Source: Myxococcaceae bacterium (GTDB lineage: Bacteria > Myxococcota > UBA727 > JABDBI01). From it: a stretch of 64,000 nucleotides of DNA. Of this stretch, positions 50,274 through 59,608 are shown one piece after another. Where the stretch lies: assembly GCA_016000045.1 (NCBI GenBank), contig JAECQY010000001.1:105194-169193 (forward strand). The letters are read 5' to 3'. Position 1 is the first letter of the stretch. Each line of letters begins with the position of its first letter. Position numbers and translations under genes: made by a program. A model generated the notes under the pieces. That model was not told the DNA's origin and made no database searches. It saw nothing but the letters and a program-made list of their open reading frames with translations.

Positions 50274-51689
50274 TTAAGCATGATTCAAAATCAGATCCAC
50301 GAGCGTGCGAACACCAAAGCCGGTTCCGCCCGTGCTCAAATAGCCTTGATCTCGATCGTTTCGAGCCGGCCCAGCGATATCCAAGTGCGCCCAAACGGTT
50401 TTGGGTTCGATGAACTTCTGCAAGAAAAGAGCTGCAGTAATCGCTCCCCCGTAGCGCTCTCCTGTGTTTTTTAGATCGGCGATGGGGGTCTTTAATTGAT
50501 CATACAAACTGTCTTCCAGGGGCAAGCGCCAGAAAGCTTCGCCCGTAAAACGAGCACTGTCGAGCACGCGAGCGCTGAGTGGGTCATCGTTTGAAAAAAG
50601 ACCCGCCATGGTGGGTCCCAGGGCAACCATGCAAGCTCCGGTGAGGGTGGCAATATCGATCAAGACATCCGGTTTGTCGACTTCTTGAGCATAGTGAAGG
50701 GTATCTGCCAGAACCAGTCGGCCTTCTGCATCGGTGTTGTTGATTTCTACGCTCAGGCCTTTTCGAGAGACGATAATATCCCCGGGGTGGTAAGATCTGG
50801 AGTCCACTCCGTTTTCGACGCAAGCGAGATAGCCGGTGACAGCGATTTCAGGTTGGAGAGCCGCCATGATCTTCATGGTTCCCAGAACGGCTGCCGCGCC
50901 TGACATATCTGTTTTCATGTGCAGCATGCCATCGGAGGGCTTCATGTCGAGCCCGCCGGAGTCAAAAGTGACTCCTTTGCCAACCAAAACCCAATGCTTC
51001 TTGGCTTTCTTCGAAGGTTTGTAGCTGAGTTTAATCACACGAGGCTCTGCAAAATCGGAAGATCCACGCCCGACCGCCAAAAGCAGATGGAAACCTTCTT
51101 TTTCAAGGGCTTTCGGGTCTAGAATCTCAACTTGGAGTCCCCCCGTCTTGGCTTCTTCTTGAGCCGCTTTGGCCATCGCTGCTGGGTTCATGAGGGTTGG
51201 GCCCTCGTTGATGAGATCTCGAGCGCATCGAACACCGGCTGCGATCGCTTCTCCAACAGCGATTTCTTTTTGGGCGTTCTTGGCTGGCGTGAACAGGGTG
51301 ATTTCTTCGACGCAAGTTTCTGTTTTTTGGCTGAGGTGACGATCAAAGCGATACAAAGCCAACGAAGCTCCTTCGACGACAGCCTGCACCGAGGCTTTAG
51401 GCGCTAAAACCAGGCCAAGCTGAACAGCTTGCTTATCTTGTGCGATTTTTGCCGCACTGGCGGCCCATTTTCGGTAAGAGTCCGGAGTGAGCTTGGCTTT
51501 TTCGCCCAATCCCACCAGTGCCATCGCTCGAGGGCCTTTGTCTGGGTGTGTGTAAAAGAGTTGGCCGAGTTTGCCCTGGAATCCTTCAGCGGTTGCTCTG
51601 GGCTCGATGGCATCTCCCTCACAAACACCGTAAACGAGCAAATCAAGTTTTTTAGATTCTGGTTTCTTCAACGAAGTCGTGAATTTCAT
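50274..51689 (-). CDS. pepA: Leucyl aminopeptidase (M17)
   Basis: A 471-residue cytosolic two-metal aminopeptidase. The C-terminal catalytic domain shows 'LVGKGVTFDSGGLDMKPSDG' (metal-binding Lys, Asp), 'MKTDMSGAAAVLG' and 'INNTDAEGRLVLADTLHYA' (signature NTDAEGRL), ending 'STGGTGFGVRTL'. The N-terminal 160 residues are the regulatory domain. It removes N-terminal residues in peptide turnover. The ATG at 51689 fits the family N-terminus; a slightly longer frame exists upstream. Confidence 0.94.
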   Translation of the reverse strand: MKFTTSLKKPESKKLDLLVYGVCEGDAIEPRATAEGFQGKLGQLFYTHPDKGPRAMALVGLGEKAKLTPDSYRKWAASAAKIAQDKQAVQLGLVLAPKASVQAVVEGASLALYRFDRHLSQKTETCVEEITLFTPAKNAQKEIAVGEAIAAGVRCARDLINEGPTLMNPAAMAKAAQEEAKTGGLQVEILDPKALEKEGFHLLLAVGRGSSDFAEPRVIKLSYKPSKKAKKHWVLVGKGVTFDSGGLDMKPSDGMLHMKTDMSGAAAVLGTMKIMAALQPEIAVTGYLACVENGVDSRSYHPGDIIVSRKGLSVEINNTDAEGRLVLADTLHYAQEVDKPDVLIDIATLTGACMVALGPTMAGLFSNDDPLSARVLDSARFTGEAFWRLPLEDSLYDQLKTPIADLKNTGERYGGAITAALFLQKFIEPKTVWAHLDIAGPARNDRDQGYLSTGGTGFGVRTLVDLILNHA

Positions 51690-51778
51690 ATTCGATCGAT
51701 TACGAAGCTTGGAGAGGGTGGTCAAGGAAAATTAAAACGCGCCTTGACAATTAAGCTGAGGCTTGGGAATCAGCGCCT

Positions 51779-52255
51779 ATGTTGACTGCGGAAGAGACGG
51801 CTCAGATTGATCGCGAAATCACCAAGTTTCCAGTGCGTCGCTCCGCGTGCTTGGAGGCTCTCGGCGTCGTTCAAAAGCATCGGGGTTGGGTCAGCGATGA
51901 AGCCTTGAAGTCGGTTGCCGATTATCTGGGGATGTCTGCTACTGAGCTGGACGGCATCGCAACCTTTTACAACCTGATTTATCGAAAGCCTGTCGGCAAA
52001 AAAGTGATTCGAATTTGCGAGAGCGTGACTTGTTTTATCTTAGGCTACGATCAGATCCGAGCTCAAATTGAGGAAGAACTGGGGATTAAGCTCGGTCAAA
52101 CAACGCCCGATGGCGAGTTTACGCTCTTACCAACGCCGTGCTTAGGCACGTGCGACAAAGCGCCGGCGATGATGATCAACGATGTCTTGCATCGAAACCT
52201 TAGGAAGGAAACAATCGGACCGATTCTGAGAGAAAAGCAAAACCCACCTGCCTAA
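51779..52255 (+). CDS. nuoE: NADH-quinone oxidoreductase subunit E
   Basis: A 158-residue thioredoxin-like 2Fe-2S protein of complex I. It contains 'LEALGVVQKHRGWVSDEALK', 'VADYLGMSATELDGIATFYN' and the cluster ligands in 'ICESVTCF' (C-x4-C) and 'TPCLGTCDKAP' (C-x3-C), as in NuoE. In complex I it passes electrons from the NuoF flavin. No nuoF or other nuo gene is adjacent, so it may serve complex I encoded elsewhere or a soluble NAD-dependent hydrogenase/formate dehydrogenase; sequence alone cannot separate these. Confidence 0.85.
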   Translation: MLTAEETAQIDREITKFPVRRSACLEALGVVQKHRGWVSDEALKSVADYLGMSATELDGIATFYNLIYRKPVGKKVIRICESVTCFILGYDQIRAQIEEELGIKLGQTTPDGEFTLLPTPCLGTCDKAPAMMINDVLHRNLRKETIGPILREKQNPPA

Positions 52256-52269
52256 TTGGGTATAGAATG

Positions 52270-52299
52270 TTGACAATAGGTAAAGTATTGTCCTAAAAT
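52270..52299 (+). promoter_or_regulatory. Promoter with an embedded operator
   Basis: TTGACA at 52270-52275 and TAAAAT at 52294-52299, spaced 18 bp: a near-consensus sigma-70 promoter. Between the boxes is a perfect inverted repeat GACAATA-N7-TATTGTC (52272-52292), ideally placed for a repressor. The following gene encodes a CopG-like DNA-binding protein, so autoregulation is likely. Confidence 0.65.
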
Positions 52300-52333
52300 A
52301 AGTATTTATTTGACAAACGAAAAAAGGATAAAT

Positions 52334-52558
52334 GTGAATTATTTTAGATTCGATTTGAAGGAACAAGAATTGTTTGATTCTTTAGAAAGAGGCGAGTGGA
52401 GGCCCGTAGAAAATCAAAACGAAGAAATTGCGATGGTTCAGTCTGCGGCTGAGAATTTTATGAAAAAAGAGGCCCGCATTAATATTCGGGTTTCCAAATT
52501 TGATCTGAACCGAATCAAACGCGTTGCAGCGCACGAAAGACTCCCCCTATCCGCATAA
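52334..52558 (+). CDS. CopG/BrnA-like antitoxin, probably truncated
   Basis: A 74-residue protein with the layout of CopG-family antitoxins: 'EQELFDSLERGEWRPVEN' near the N-terminus and the ribbon-helix-helix strand 'ARINIRVSKFDLNRIKRVA'. Relatives continue with a 'GLPYQTLISSLLHK'-like end, but here the frame stops after 'RLPLSA'. Past the stop the same frame reads 'SLGSLFKSFQTG', which resembles the missing end, so a small mutation probably truncated it. The GTG start is preceded by AGGA. No toxin gene adjoins: upstream is nuoE, downstream a convergent methyltransferase. Confidence 0.65.
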   Translation: MNYFRFDLKEQELFDSLERGEWRPVENQNEEIAMVQSAAENFMKKEARINIRVSKFDLNRIKRVAAHERLPLSA

Positions 52559-52631
52559 GAAATGAGTTTAGGTTCTTTGTTTAAATCATTTCAAACCGGA
52601 ACGGCTCTAGGCTGGTTTTTCCTCGAATGAA

Positions 52632-53729
52632 CTAGTTCTCTTGAATATCCAATTGTATACCATTGCCTTCGGCAACGAGATTCCACAGCCCTGTTTGCTT
52701 GATTTTGCGCTTGAGTGCCTTTTTGGGTTTTTTGGGAGGATTTTGTTGAGTCAATTTTGCAATATCCAGATACGCCAGAGCTTCCGGTGAAAGTCCCGAG
52801 ATTTGAATGGCATTGCCTTCAGCATACAGATTGTGAGTGCCTTCCTGGGAAACGGCTTGGCTTAAGTGAATGGCATCCAAAATAGGCGATGGTTTCCTCA
52901 ATTTAAAAACAATGGATATGGGCTTTTGATAAAGCTCTGAATCCAAGTCCGTCAGAACGGTTTTTTGTTCTAGGGTAGGTTTGGGTACTTCTTTGCGCTC
53001 GATGATAAATCCTGATTCTTCAAAGGCTCGCCGGTATTCCTCAAGCGAGCGATGGAATACGATAAACTCTTCGTTCTCGCATTCTTTGGGAAATCCTTTC
53101 ACCTTAATATGCTGGACGTGCTGCTCAAAATACAGCCTCGATATTCGGTGAGCCATGACACCTTCTACTTCACCGGGGACCGCTGGTTCGAGCGGAAATG
53201 CCGGATGCAAAATGACGATGATGGCGATCCCGCCTGTTTTGAGGACTCGAAAAGCCGCTGCCAGAGCTGCTCGGTAGTCTGACAAATCCATCAAGACGTA
53301 GTTCGCAACGACAGAATCAAAGGTTTCAGGAGCTTGAATGGATTCCAGTATGCGAGCATCGTCCATACGAAAATCAACCCGATCGCCATTGCCACTGTCT
53401 CCATAGCCTCGAGCGATTTCGATCATGGCAGGCAAATCGACCCCCACGACTTTGCTGGCTCCTAATTGGCGTATCCGTCGAGATAAGTATCCATTGCCAC
53501 ATCCGATGTCTAAAACGGTTTTTTGAGTCACGTCTCCCAGCAGCTCTAAGAGTTTGGGGTCTGACAAATGAAAGCGATTTCGATCCCCCTCGCCATTGGG
53601 TCCCACAAAGACATCCCAACAATGCGCTTTGCGCTCCCAACTAGCTTGATTAGAAGGGTCTGGAACAAATGCCAAGGCACCGATTGTGAGGTAGAAGGCA
53701 GAGAATAAGAACTGTGTATTGGTAAACAA
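52632..53729 (-). CDS. SAM-dependent methyltransferase with N-terminal hydrophobic segment
   Basis: A 365-residue protein. Residues 5-22 are hydrophobic ('FLFSAFYLTIGALAFV') and may be an anchor or signal. Residues about 65-170 form a class I methyltransferase fold with motif I 'VLDIGCGNGYLS', an acidic residue after the next strand ('VVGVDLP') and 'VVANYVLMDL'. The C-terminal 70 residues hold two similar short motifs ('NLYAEGNAIQI', 'NLVAEGNGIQL') that I cannot assign. The substrate is unknown. A hydrophobic N-terminus is unusual for this enzyme type. Confidence 0.7.
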   Translation of the reverse strand: MFTNTQFLFSAFYLTIGALAFVPDPSNQASWERKAHCWDVFVGPNGEGDRNRFHLSDPKLLELLGDVTQKTVLDIGCGNGYLSRRIRQLGASKVVGVDLPAMIEIARGYGDSGNGDRVDFRMDDARILESIQAPETFDSVVANYVLMDLSDYRAALAAAFRVLKTGGIAIIVILHPAFPLEPAVPGEVEGVMAHRISRLYFEQHVQHIKVKGFPKECENEEFIVFHRSLEEYRRAFEESGFIIERKEVPKPTLEQKTVLTDLDSELYQKPISIVFKLRKPSPILDAIHLSQAVSQEGTHNLYAEGNAIQISGLSPEALAYLDIAKLTQQNPPKKPKKALKRKIKQTGLWNLVAEGNGIQLDIQEN

Positions 53730-53846
53730 CGTGCTGACCTCTTTCGTGACAAAAATAAAATTTTGTCATGAGGCGGATCTTTGGCTGACTACTCAAAAGT
53801 CGAATTCGCGTCAATAAGTTGATTGATTTTCCTGCTGAGCAATTTC

Positions 53847-53922
53847 TGGAGCGAGAAACGGGGCTCGAACCCGCGACCTTGAGCTTGGGAAGCTCACGCT
53901 CTACCAACTGAGCTATTCTCGC
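53847..53922 (-). tRNA. tRNA-Gly (anticodon CCC)
   Basis: On the minus strand a complete cloverleaf: acceptor GCGAGAA/TTCTCGC, D arm GCTC-AGTTGGTA-GAGC, anticodon stem TGAGC/GCTCA around loop TTCCCAA (anticodon CCC, reading GGG), T arm with GGTTCGAGCC, discriminator T and an encoded CCA. Confidence 0.93.
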
Positions 53923-54023
53923 GAACCAGGTTCCTTAGACCGATTTCGAGAGAATCTGTCAACCCTTGGCATCTCAAAAGCCGGATTGACAAATTTTGAA
54001 ATGAATAATATGTATTTTTATTC

Positions 54024-54788
54024 ATGAGTTCGAATAAGTTTAAAATTCTGCTTCTCTTGCTGTTGTTTGCTTGCTCGAAATCAAAAGACCGCGAATCAAC
54101 TTTGATCTTCTGCAGCAATTTAAGTTACCCTCCTTATGAAAGCGTCGCTCAAGATGGTCGTCCAGAAGGCTTCGATATCGATGTGGCCAATGCCCTGGCC
54201 CAAAGGCTTCAGAAAAAATTACTTTTTAAGGAATTAGCGTTCGACTCTCTCATACTCGGTTTGCAGCAGGGAAAATGTGATTTTGTGATGGCTGGGATGT
54301 CCATGACTCCGAGTCGACAAAAAGAAATCACGATGATCCCTTATCAAGGGCAACCCTCCAAAGCTTACTACTTGTTGTTTTGGGATCACATTCCAGCCGG
54401 CGTGAAATCGTTGGCAGATATCCGTACCCTAGCCAACAACACGGTTGCGGTTCAGGTGGGTACCTGGATGGAGAATTACGTTCAAGCATCGCCTGGAATC
54501 ACCTCAAAGGCTTTAGATACGACTTCAGAACTGCTGATGGATATTCAATATAGAAAATCGTCGACAGCTTTTTTAGAACCGCATATTGGCAGAGAAGTAC
54601 TCGCCAAAGAACCGCGTTTGAAATATCTGGAAGTAGCCTTGCCGGAAGCTGAGTGGAGATTGGGCAATGGGATTGGAATCAAGAAATCCAATGTTAAGCT
54701 GGCTTCTGAAATCCAATCAGCAGTTGATTCCTTAAAAAAGAGTGGCGAATTAACGGAGATGGAGAGAAAATGGTTCAGAACCCCATGA
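54024..54788 (+). CDS. Amino-acid ABC transporter substrate-binding lipoprotein (probably arginine)
   Basis: A 254-residue lipoprotein: lipobox 'LLFAC' (Cys17), then a type II periplasmic binding fold of the solute-binding family 3. It shows 'NLSYPPYESVAQDGRPEGFD' (ligand-contact N-terminus), 'LILGLQQGKCDFVMAGMSMT' and 'NTVAVQVGTWMENYV'. It forms an operon with the permease and ATPase that follow. Because argR is directly downstream and overlaps the operon, I infer a basic amino acid, most likely arginine, as the cargo. The 3' end overlaps the permease gene by 19 bp. Confidence 0.85.
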   Translation: MSSNKFKILLLLLLFACSKSKDRESTLIFCSNLSYPPYESVAQDGRPEGFDIDVANALAQRLQKKLLFKELAFDSLILGLQQGKCDFVMAGMSMTPSRQKEITMIPYQGQPSKAYYLLFWDHIPAGVKSLADIRTLANNTVAVQVGTWMENYVQASPGITSKALDTTSELLMDIQYRKSSTAFLEPHIGREVLAKEPRLKYLEVALPEAEWRLGNGIGIKKSNVKLASEIQSAVDSLKKSGELTEMERKWFRTP

Positions 54789-55420
54789 TAGCCTCTGCGC
54801 TGCCTTTACTCCTGAAAGCCTCTTTCATCACCTTGCAAGCAAGCGCTCTGGGTGCTGTTTTGGGTTCGATGGGAGGCCTCCTTTTCGGAATTGCGAACTG
54901 CGACCGGCTTCGAATTCGTGGGGTATCTTCCTGCATTGCTTTTTATGTGATGCTGATCCGAGGGACGCCTCTGTTCATTCAGTTGTTGATCATTTACTTT
55001 GCCCTCCCGGAAGCCTTAGGCATGGATATTCCCTCCTTAGCGGCAGGGGTGATCACGCTGGGGCTTAATTCATCAGCCTATCTATCGGAAATTATGCGAG
55101 GAACGATCAATGCACTTCCAGCGGGTCAGTGGGAAGCGGCTGAAGTTCTTGGATACTCGCGTTGGCAAACGTTGCGCCACGTTATTTTGCCTCAGGCTTT
55201 GAGACAAGGATTACCAGCGATTGCGAATGAGTTTTCGACCTTGATCAAAGAAAGCAGCATTTTGATGGTGATTGGGGTTCCTGAGTTGGTGAAAACAAGT
55301 CGAGACATTGTCGCACGAGAACTGAGGCCCATGGAGATCTACGCGATGACCGCCGTGATCTATCTGTTGATGACCAGTGTGGTGGCTCTTGTCACGCAAC
55401 GACTGGAGAATCGCTCATGA
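54770..55420 (+). CDS. Amino-acid ABC transporter permease (HisMQ family)
   Basis: A 216-residue inner-membrane protein with about five helices. It has the HEAT-type signatures 'FYVMLIRGTPLFIQLLIIYF' and the ATPase-docking EAA loop 'QWEAAEVLGYSRWQTLRHVI'. It is the only permease in the operon, so it probably works as a homodimer. It starts within the binding-protein gene, and its stop overlaps the ATPase start (ATGA). Confidence 0.9.
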   Translation: MVQNPMIASALPLLLKASFITLQASALGAVLGSMGGLLFGIANCDRLRIRGVSSCIAFYVMLIRGTPLFIQLLIIYFALPEALGMDIPSLAAGVITLGLNSSAYLSEIMRGTINALPAGQWEAAEVLGYSRWQTLRHVILPQALRQGLPAIANEFSTLIKESSILMVIGVPELVKTSRDIVARELRPMEIYAMTAVIYLLMTSVVALVTQRLENRS

Positions 55421-56106
55421 ATCGAATGGTTGGAAAGCAAGTCGCTTTAGCGTATCCAGGAACGGGTTATTCCGTCTTAAAAGGCGTGAATTTTGAGATT
55501 CCCAAAGCTCAGATCACTCTTTTTATGGGTAAAAGTGGTTCCGGAAAGACCTCTTTATTGCGATGCATGGCGGGTTTGGTCCATTGCTCGGGCGAGATTA
55601 CATGGGATGGAAAACCAATCCAGACGCTCTCCAAAGCAGAACGAGCCCGAAGCATTGGTTTTGTGGCGCAGCAACTCAATCTGTTTCCCCATTTAAGTGT
55701 TCTTGAGAATTGCACTCAGCCCCAAGAGATTGTGTTTCTGCGTAAACGGGAAGAAGCGCTTCTGAAGGCCAAGGCTGTGTTGGCTTCTTTGGATGTGCTG
55801 CATTTGGCAGACCGAAAGCCCGCGCAGCTTTCAGGCGGACAAAGTCAGCGCGTCGCGATTGCCAGAGCCTTGTGTATGGATGCGCAAGCCTTGTTGCTGG
55901 ACGAGCCCACCTCGGCTCTCGACCCCGAAAGCACACAAAAACTCAGAGAACTACTGGCTACTTTAATCGCGAAGGGCATTTCCATTGTCATTTCGACCCA
56001 CGATATGTCTTTTGCTCGGAACGTTTTTACACACGGTTATTTTTTGGAAAATGGGCAAATAGCGAAAGAATCGGACGATCGAATTCGGGAGTACTTGGAG
56101 CATTGA
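55417..56106 (+). CDS. Amino-acid ABC transporter ATPase
   Basis: A 229-residue cytosolic ATPase: Walker A 'FMGKSGSGKTSLLRCMAG', Q loop 'FVAQQLNLFPHLSVLEN', ABC signature 'QLSGGQSQRVAIARAL', Walker B 'ALLLDEPTSALDPE' and H loop 'IVISTHDMSFA'. This is the GlnQ/HisP type. Its stop overlaps the TTG start of argR. Confidence 0.93.
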   Translation: MNRMVGKQVALAYPGTGYSVLKGVNFEIPKAQITLFMGKSGSGKTSLLRCMAGLVHCSGEITWDGKPIQTLSKAERARSIGFVAQQLNLFPHLSVLENCTQPQEIVFLRKREEALLKAKAVLASLDVLHLADRKPAQLSGGQSQRVAIARALCMDAQALLLDEPTSALDPESTQKLRELLATLIAKGISIVISTHDMSFARNVFTHGYFLENGQIAKESDDRIREYLEH

Positions 56107-56498
56107 GACAGGACCTTCGCATCCAGCATTTGCTTGAATTGCTCAAATCATCGGCTTTTTCAAGCCATGAAGAGATTCTATTCGCCTTACAACAGCGCGG
56201 AGTGCAGGCGACTCAGGCGACGCTTTCTCGAGATTTAATGCGATTGGGGATTCGCAAAATGCATGGCGCGTATCGATTGCCTGCCCATGCAAGCGCGATC
56301 CAGATCAAATCGGCCGGTTCCAACTTGTTGGTGGTTCAAACTCCGCCAGGCCACGCTCCGGCTTTCGCTGCCCGAATTGATGCCTGGGCGCTTGAGGGTC
56401 TAGTCGGAACACTCGCGGGCGATGATGCGATTTTCATCGCTTGCTCAGACGCCCGCACTCAAAACCAGATTCACAAGGCCCTCTTGGAGCAGCTCTAA
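56103..56498 (+). CDS. argR: Arginine repressor
   Basis: A 131-residue ArgR/AhrC-family regulator. The N-terminal winged helix spans about 1-65 ('EEILFALQQRGVQATQATLS' and 'RDLMRLGIRKMHGAYRLP'). The C-terminal hexamerisation/arginine-binding domain spans about 70-131 ('GHAPAFAARIDAWALEGLVG', 'LAGDDAIFIAC'). With arginine bound it represses arginine biosynthesis and transport genes. The TTG start overlaps the ATPase stop (TTGA), so regulator and transporter are one operon; an open frame upstream is a shadow of the ATPase gene. ArgR boxes were not identified. Confidence 0.88.
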   Translation: MRQDLRIQHLLELLKSSAFSSHEEILFALQQRGVQATQATLSRDLMRLGIRKMHGAYRLPAHASAIQIKSAGSNLLVVQTPPGHAPAFAARIDAWALEGLVGTLAGDDAIFIACSDARTQNQIHKALLEQL

Positions 56499-56585
56499 CA
56501 TCTGAGCCCATCTGACATCTACAGCAATGACGATGCTCTAGCTTTTGACAATTAAGACAGATCCAGTAGAAGGATAGGTCGACGC

Positions 56586-58376
56586 ATGCAGCAAATTCGT
56601 AACTTTTCCATCATTGCCCACATTGATCACGGCAAAAGCACCCTAGCGGATCGCATCCTTGAATTCACAGGGGCTCTGCAGAGCCGAGAAATGAAGGAAC
56701 AGTTCTTGGATAAAATGGAACTGGAACGTGAGCGTGGGATTACCATCAAATCCCAAGCAGTTCGATTGAGTTACGAAGCCAAAAATGGCCAGACTTATCT
56801 GTTTAACTTAATCGATACACCGGGGCATGTAGATTTTGGCTATGAGGTATCGCGTTCGCTCTCTGCTTGTGAAGGGGCGCTCTTAATTGTCGATGCTTCG
56901 CAAGGCGTTCAGGCTCAGACGCTCGCGAATGTTTATCTGGCTTTGGACAATCATCTGGCCATTGTTCCGGTGATTAATAAGATTGACCTGCCAAATGCTG
57001 ACCCAGAACGAGTTCGAAAAGAGATCGAAGAGGTCATCGGTATCGATGCTTCTGACAGCGTGCTGGCTTCAGGGAAAACCGGCCTTGGTATCGAAGATGT
57101 GCTGGAAGCGGTGGTTCAGCGAATTCCTCCTCCGTCCGGGTCGATCGACGCTCCTTTGCAGGCGCTGATTTTTGACAGCTGGTTTGACGTGTATCGAGGA
57201 GTCGTTGTTCTCGTTCGCGTGGTTCAAGGCGAAGTTGTTCCTGGGCAAAATATCCGTTTGATGCACAATGGCAAAGAGTTTTTGGTTCAGGAAGTGGGGG
57301 CTTTTACACCGCATCCTGTCAAATTGAATCAACTTTCTTCGGGAGAAGTCGGTTTTATCATTGCGAACATCAAAGTCGTCACCGATGCCAAAGTGGGCGA
57401 TACCATCACGCGAGTGGATCAACCGGCTTTAGAGCCGGTCAAAGGCTTTAAAGAAGTGAAACCGATGGTGTTTGCAGGGATTTTTCCAACAGAGAGTTCG
57501 GATTACGAGAATTTGCGCGATGCTCTGCAAAAGCTTGTCTTGAACGATGCAGCCTTGGTGTTTGAGCCGGAGACCAGTCAAGCGCTTGGCTTTGGGTATC
57601 GCTGTGGCTTTTTGGGTCTTTTGCACATGGAAATTGTGCAAGAGCGGCTGGAACGCGAATTTGACCTGGATTTGATTACAACGGCTCCGACCGTGATTTT
57701 CAAAGCGTATTTGAAATCCGGTGAGGTTATTCGAATCGATAACCCCTCTAAAATGCCTGAAGCCACGCGGCTAGATTATCTGGAAGAGCCTTTTGTCAGC
57801 GCTCACATCCATGCTCCAACGGATTATGTGGGAGCCATTATTACTCTGTGTGAAGAACGCCGCGGTGAGCAACAAGGAATTGATTACCCGAGCCCGACTC
57901 ACGCGGTGGTTCGTTACGTGATCCCGATGGGCGAAATCGTGTTTGATTTCTTTGATCGCTTAAAATCCTTGAGTCGTGGGTATGCGAGCTTGGACTATGA
58001 GCTCGAAGGGTATCGACAGTCTAAGCTGGTCAAGGTTGATGTTTTGCTGAACGGAGACTCGGTGGACGCTTTGTCTTTGCTGGTTCATAGCCAGTCGGCT
58101 CACAAGCGAGGCAAAATCATCTGCGAAAAGATGAAAGAGATCATCCCAAAGCAACAATTCCAAGTGGCGATTCAGGCAGCCATTGGAGGGAAGATTATTG
58201 CGCGTGAAACGATTTCAGCTTTGAGAAAAGATGTCACTGCCAAGTGCTATGGAGGGGATATCAGTCGAAAGCGAAAGCTGTTAGAGAAGCAGAAGAAGGG
58301 GAAAAAGCGCATGCGACAGATCGGGAAAATCGAAGTTCCGCAAGCAGCGTTTTTATCTGTGCTAAAAATTGATTAG
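56586..58376 (+). CDS. lepA: Elongation factor 4 (LepA)
   Basis: A 596-residue translational GTPase. It shows the G1 motif '[15 protein letters not shown]', switch I '[13 protein letters not shown]', G3 '[18 protein letters not shown]', G4 '[15 protein letters not shown]' and the LepA-specific C-terminal domain ending '[20 protein letters not shown]'. It acts on ribosomes during initiation or back-translocation and often sits upstream of lepB, as here (8 bp gap). Full length and intact. Confidence 0.97.
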   Translation: MQQIRNFSIIAHIDHGKSTLADRILEFTGALQSREMKEQFLDKMELERERGITIKSQAVRLSYEAKNGQTYLFNLIDTPGHVDFGYEVSRSLSACEGALLIVDASQGVQAQTLANVYLALDNHLAIVPVINKIDLPNADPERVRKEIEEVIGIDASDSVLASGKTGLGIEDVLEAVVQRIPPPSGSIDAPLQALIFDSWFDVYRGVVVLVRVVQGEVVPGQNIRLMHNGKEFLVQEVGAFTPHPVKLNQLSSGEVGFIIANIKVVTDAKVGDTITRVDQPALEPVKGFKEVKPMVFAGIFPTESSDYENLRDALQKLVLNDAALVFEPETSQALGFGYRCGFLGLLHMEIVQERLEREFDLDLITTAPTVIFKAYLKSGEVIRIDNPSKMPEATRLDYLEEPFVSAHIHAPTDYVGAIITLCEERRGEQQGIDYPSPTHAVVRYVIPMGEIVFDFFDRLKSLSRGYASLDYELEGYRQSKLVKVDVLLNGDSVDALSLLVHSQSAHKRGKIICEKMKEIIPKQQFQVAIQAAIGGKIIARETISALRKDVTAKCYGGDISRKRKLLEKQKKGKKRMRQIGKIEVPQAAFLSVLKID

Positions 58377-58384
58377 GAAGAAAA

Positions 58385-59599
58385 ATGAATTCATACTTTA
58401 AACCCGGCCGAGTGATTGCGTTTCTTTTAAGTTCGACCCTTGTATTTGTTGTTTGGGGAATGATTTTTCAACCGGGTGGGCTTGGAGCAAACGTGTTGCT
58501 CGCCTTGGTGGTTGCGGGGATGATCATCTACAACAGCACGAAAAATCTAGGCGCGTTCCTCGATGACTTGCTGTTTGAGGGCGGATCACGAGAAAAAGCC
58601 TTTTTGATGCGACGGGCACGGAATGAGCTGAAGCTTTACCGTGAAAAGCTTTGCAAAGCTTCGCGCAAGCGTCGATCGCAATTGCGGGATGCCATGTCCC
58701 AATTTGAAAAGGCCATGAACGAGCTCGAAGCTCATATCTTAGGTCCTCGTCCCAACCTAAAACATGTTCGAGACTCAATGGCTTTGGTAGACGAAACCGC
58801 CAAAGCGTTTCTCGGAAAGTTGCCCCGGAAAGGACTGATCGGTGGATTTGAGTCTTTGGCGATGGCGCTGTTGGGGGCGATGGCTTTGCGTATCTTTTTG
58901 GTCGAGCCCTTTCAAATTCCTTCGGGTTCCATGATTCCCACTCTTTTGGTGGGAGACCACTTGTTCGTGTCCAAGCTCAGCTATGGAATCATGAATCCTT
59001 TATCGAGCAAACCGTCTTACTGGCTGCGATGGGCTCAGCCCAAACCCGGTGATGTGATGGTTTTTACAGCGCCTGATTACGTTCCCAGTAATGCCGGTGC
59101 GACTTGGATCAAGCGCGTGATTGCTGGGCCAGGTCAAGAGATCTACATCAAGGACAGCCAGGTTTTTGTGGACGGAACGCCTTACCCGCATACACAACCA
59201 AACGAGTTGGTGCATTATTACGACTATTACATGAGCTACAACCTGTGGCGTGAGGAGGCCGCGCTTTATACGAAAGAGCAGGTCCCAGGAAGTGCGAATC
59301 ACCCGATTTATATGGCGAATCCGGAGGAAAATTGGCCAGTTGCCGATCAGCCGCTGCTGCCTGGTTTAACGTGTGAAGCGCAGCGGTGTGTGGTCCAAGA
59401 AGGGCATGTGTTTGTGATGGGAGATAACCGTGGCGGTTCTATGGACAGTCGCTATTGGGGGGCACTCCCGATTGAAAGCGTGAAAGGCAAAGCCTTATTT
59501 GTCTGGATGAGTGTCTATGGTCGAGAGCCATCCGTTCAGTTGGGGAGCTTCTCATTGCCCCAGTTTCGCTGGTCTCGGTGGTTCAGCTGGATTCATTGA
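58385..59599 (+). CDS. lepB: Signal peptidase I with long N-terminal extension
   Basis: A 404-residue inner-membrane protease that removes Sec and Tat signal peptides. The catalytic Ser is residue 182 in 'IPSGSMIPTLLVGDHLFV' and the general-base Lys is residue 243 in 'WIKRVIAGPGQE'. Box E is 'VFVMGDNRGGSMDSRYWG'. Before the catalytic domain are two hydrophobic helices (about 10-50), a basic helical segment (about 65-120) and a third helix (about 150-170), an extension of about 100 residues beyond typical enzymes. It is encoded next to lepA. Confidence 0.93.
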   Translation: MNSYFKPGRVIAFLLSSTLVFVVWGMIFQPGGLGANVLLALVVAGMIIYNSTKNLGAFLDDLLFEGGSREKAFLMRRARNELKLYREKLCKASRKRRSQLRDAMSQFEKAMNELEAHILGPRPNLKHVRDSMALVDETAKAFLGKLPRKGLIGGFESLAMALLGAMALRIFLVEPFQIPSGSMIPTLLVGDHLFVSKLSYGIMNPLSSKPSYWLRWAQPKPGDVMVFTAPDYVPSNAGATWIKRVIAGPGQEIYIKDSQVFVDGTPYPHTQPNELVHYYDYYMSYNLWREEAALYTKEQVPGSANHPIYMANPEENWPVADQPLLPGLTCEAQRCVVQEGHVFVMGDNRGGSMDSRYWGALPIESVKGKALFVWMSVYGREPSVQLGSFSLPQFRWSRWFSWIH

Positions 59600-59608
59600 T
59601 GCTCAAAC

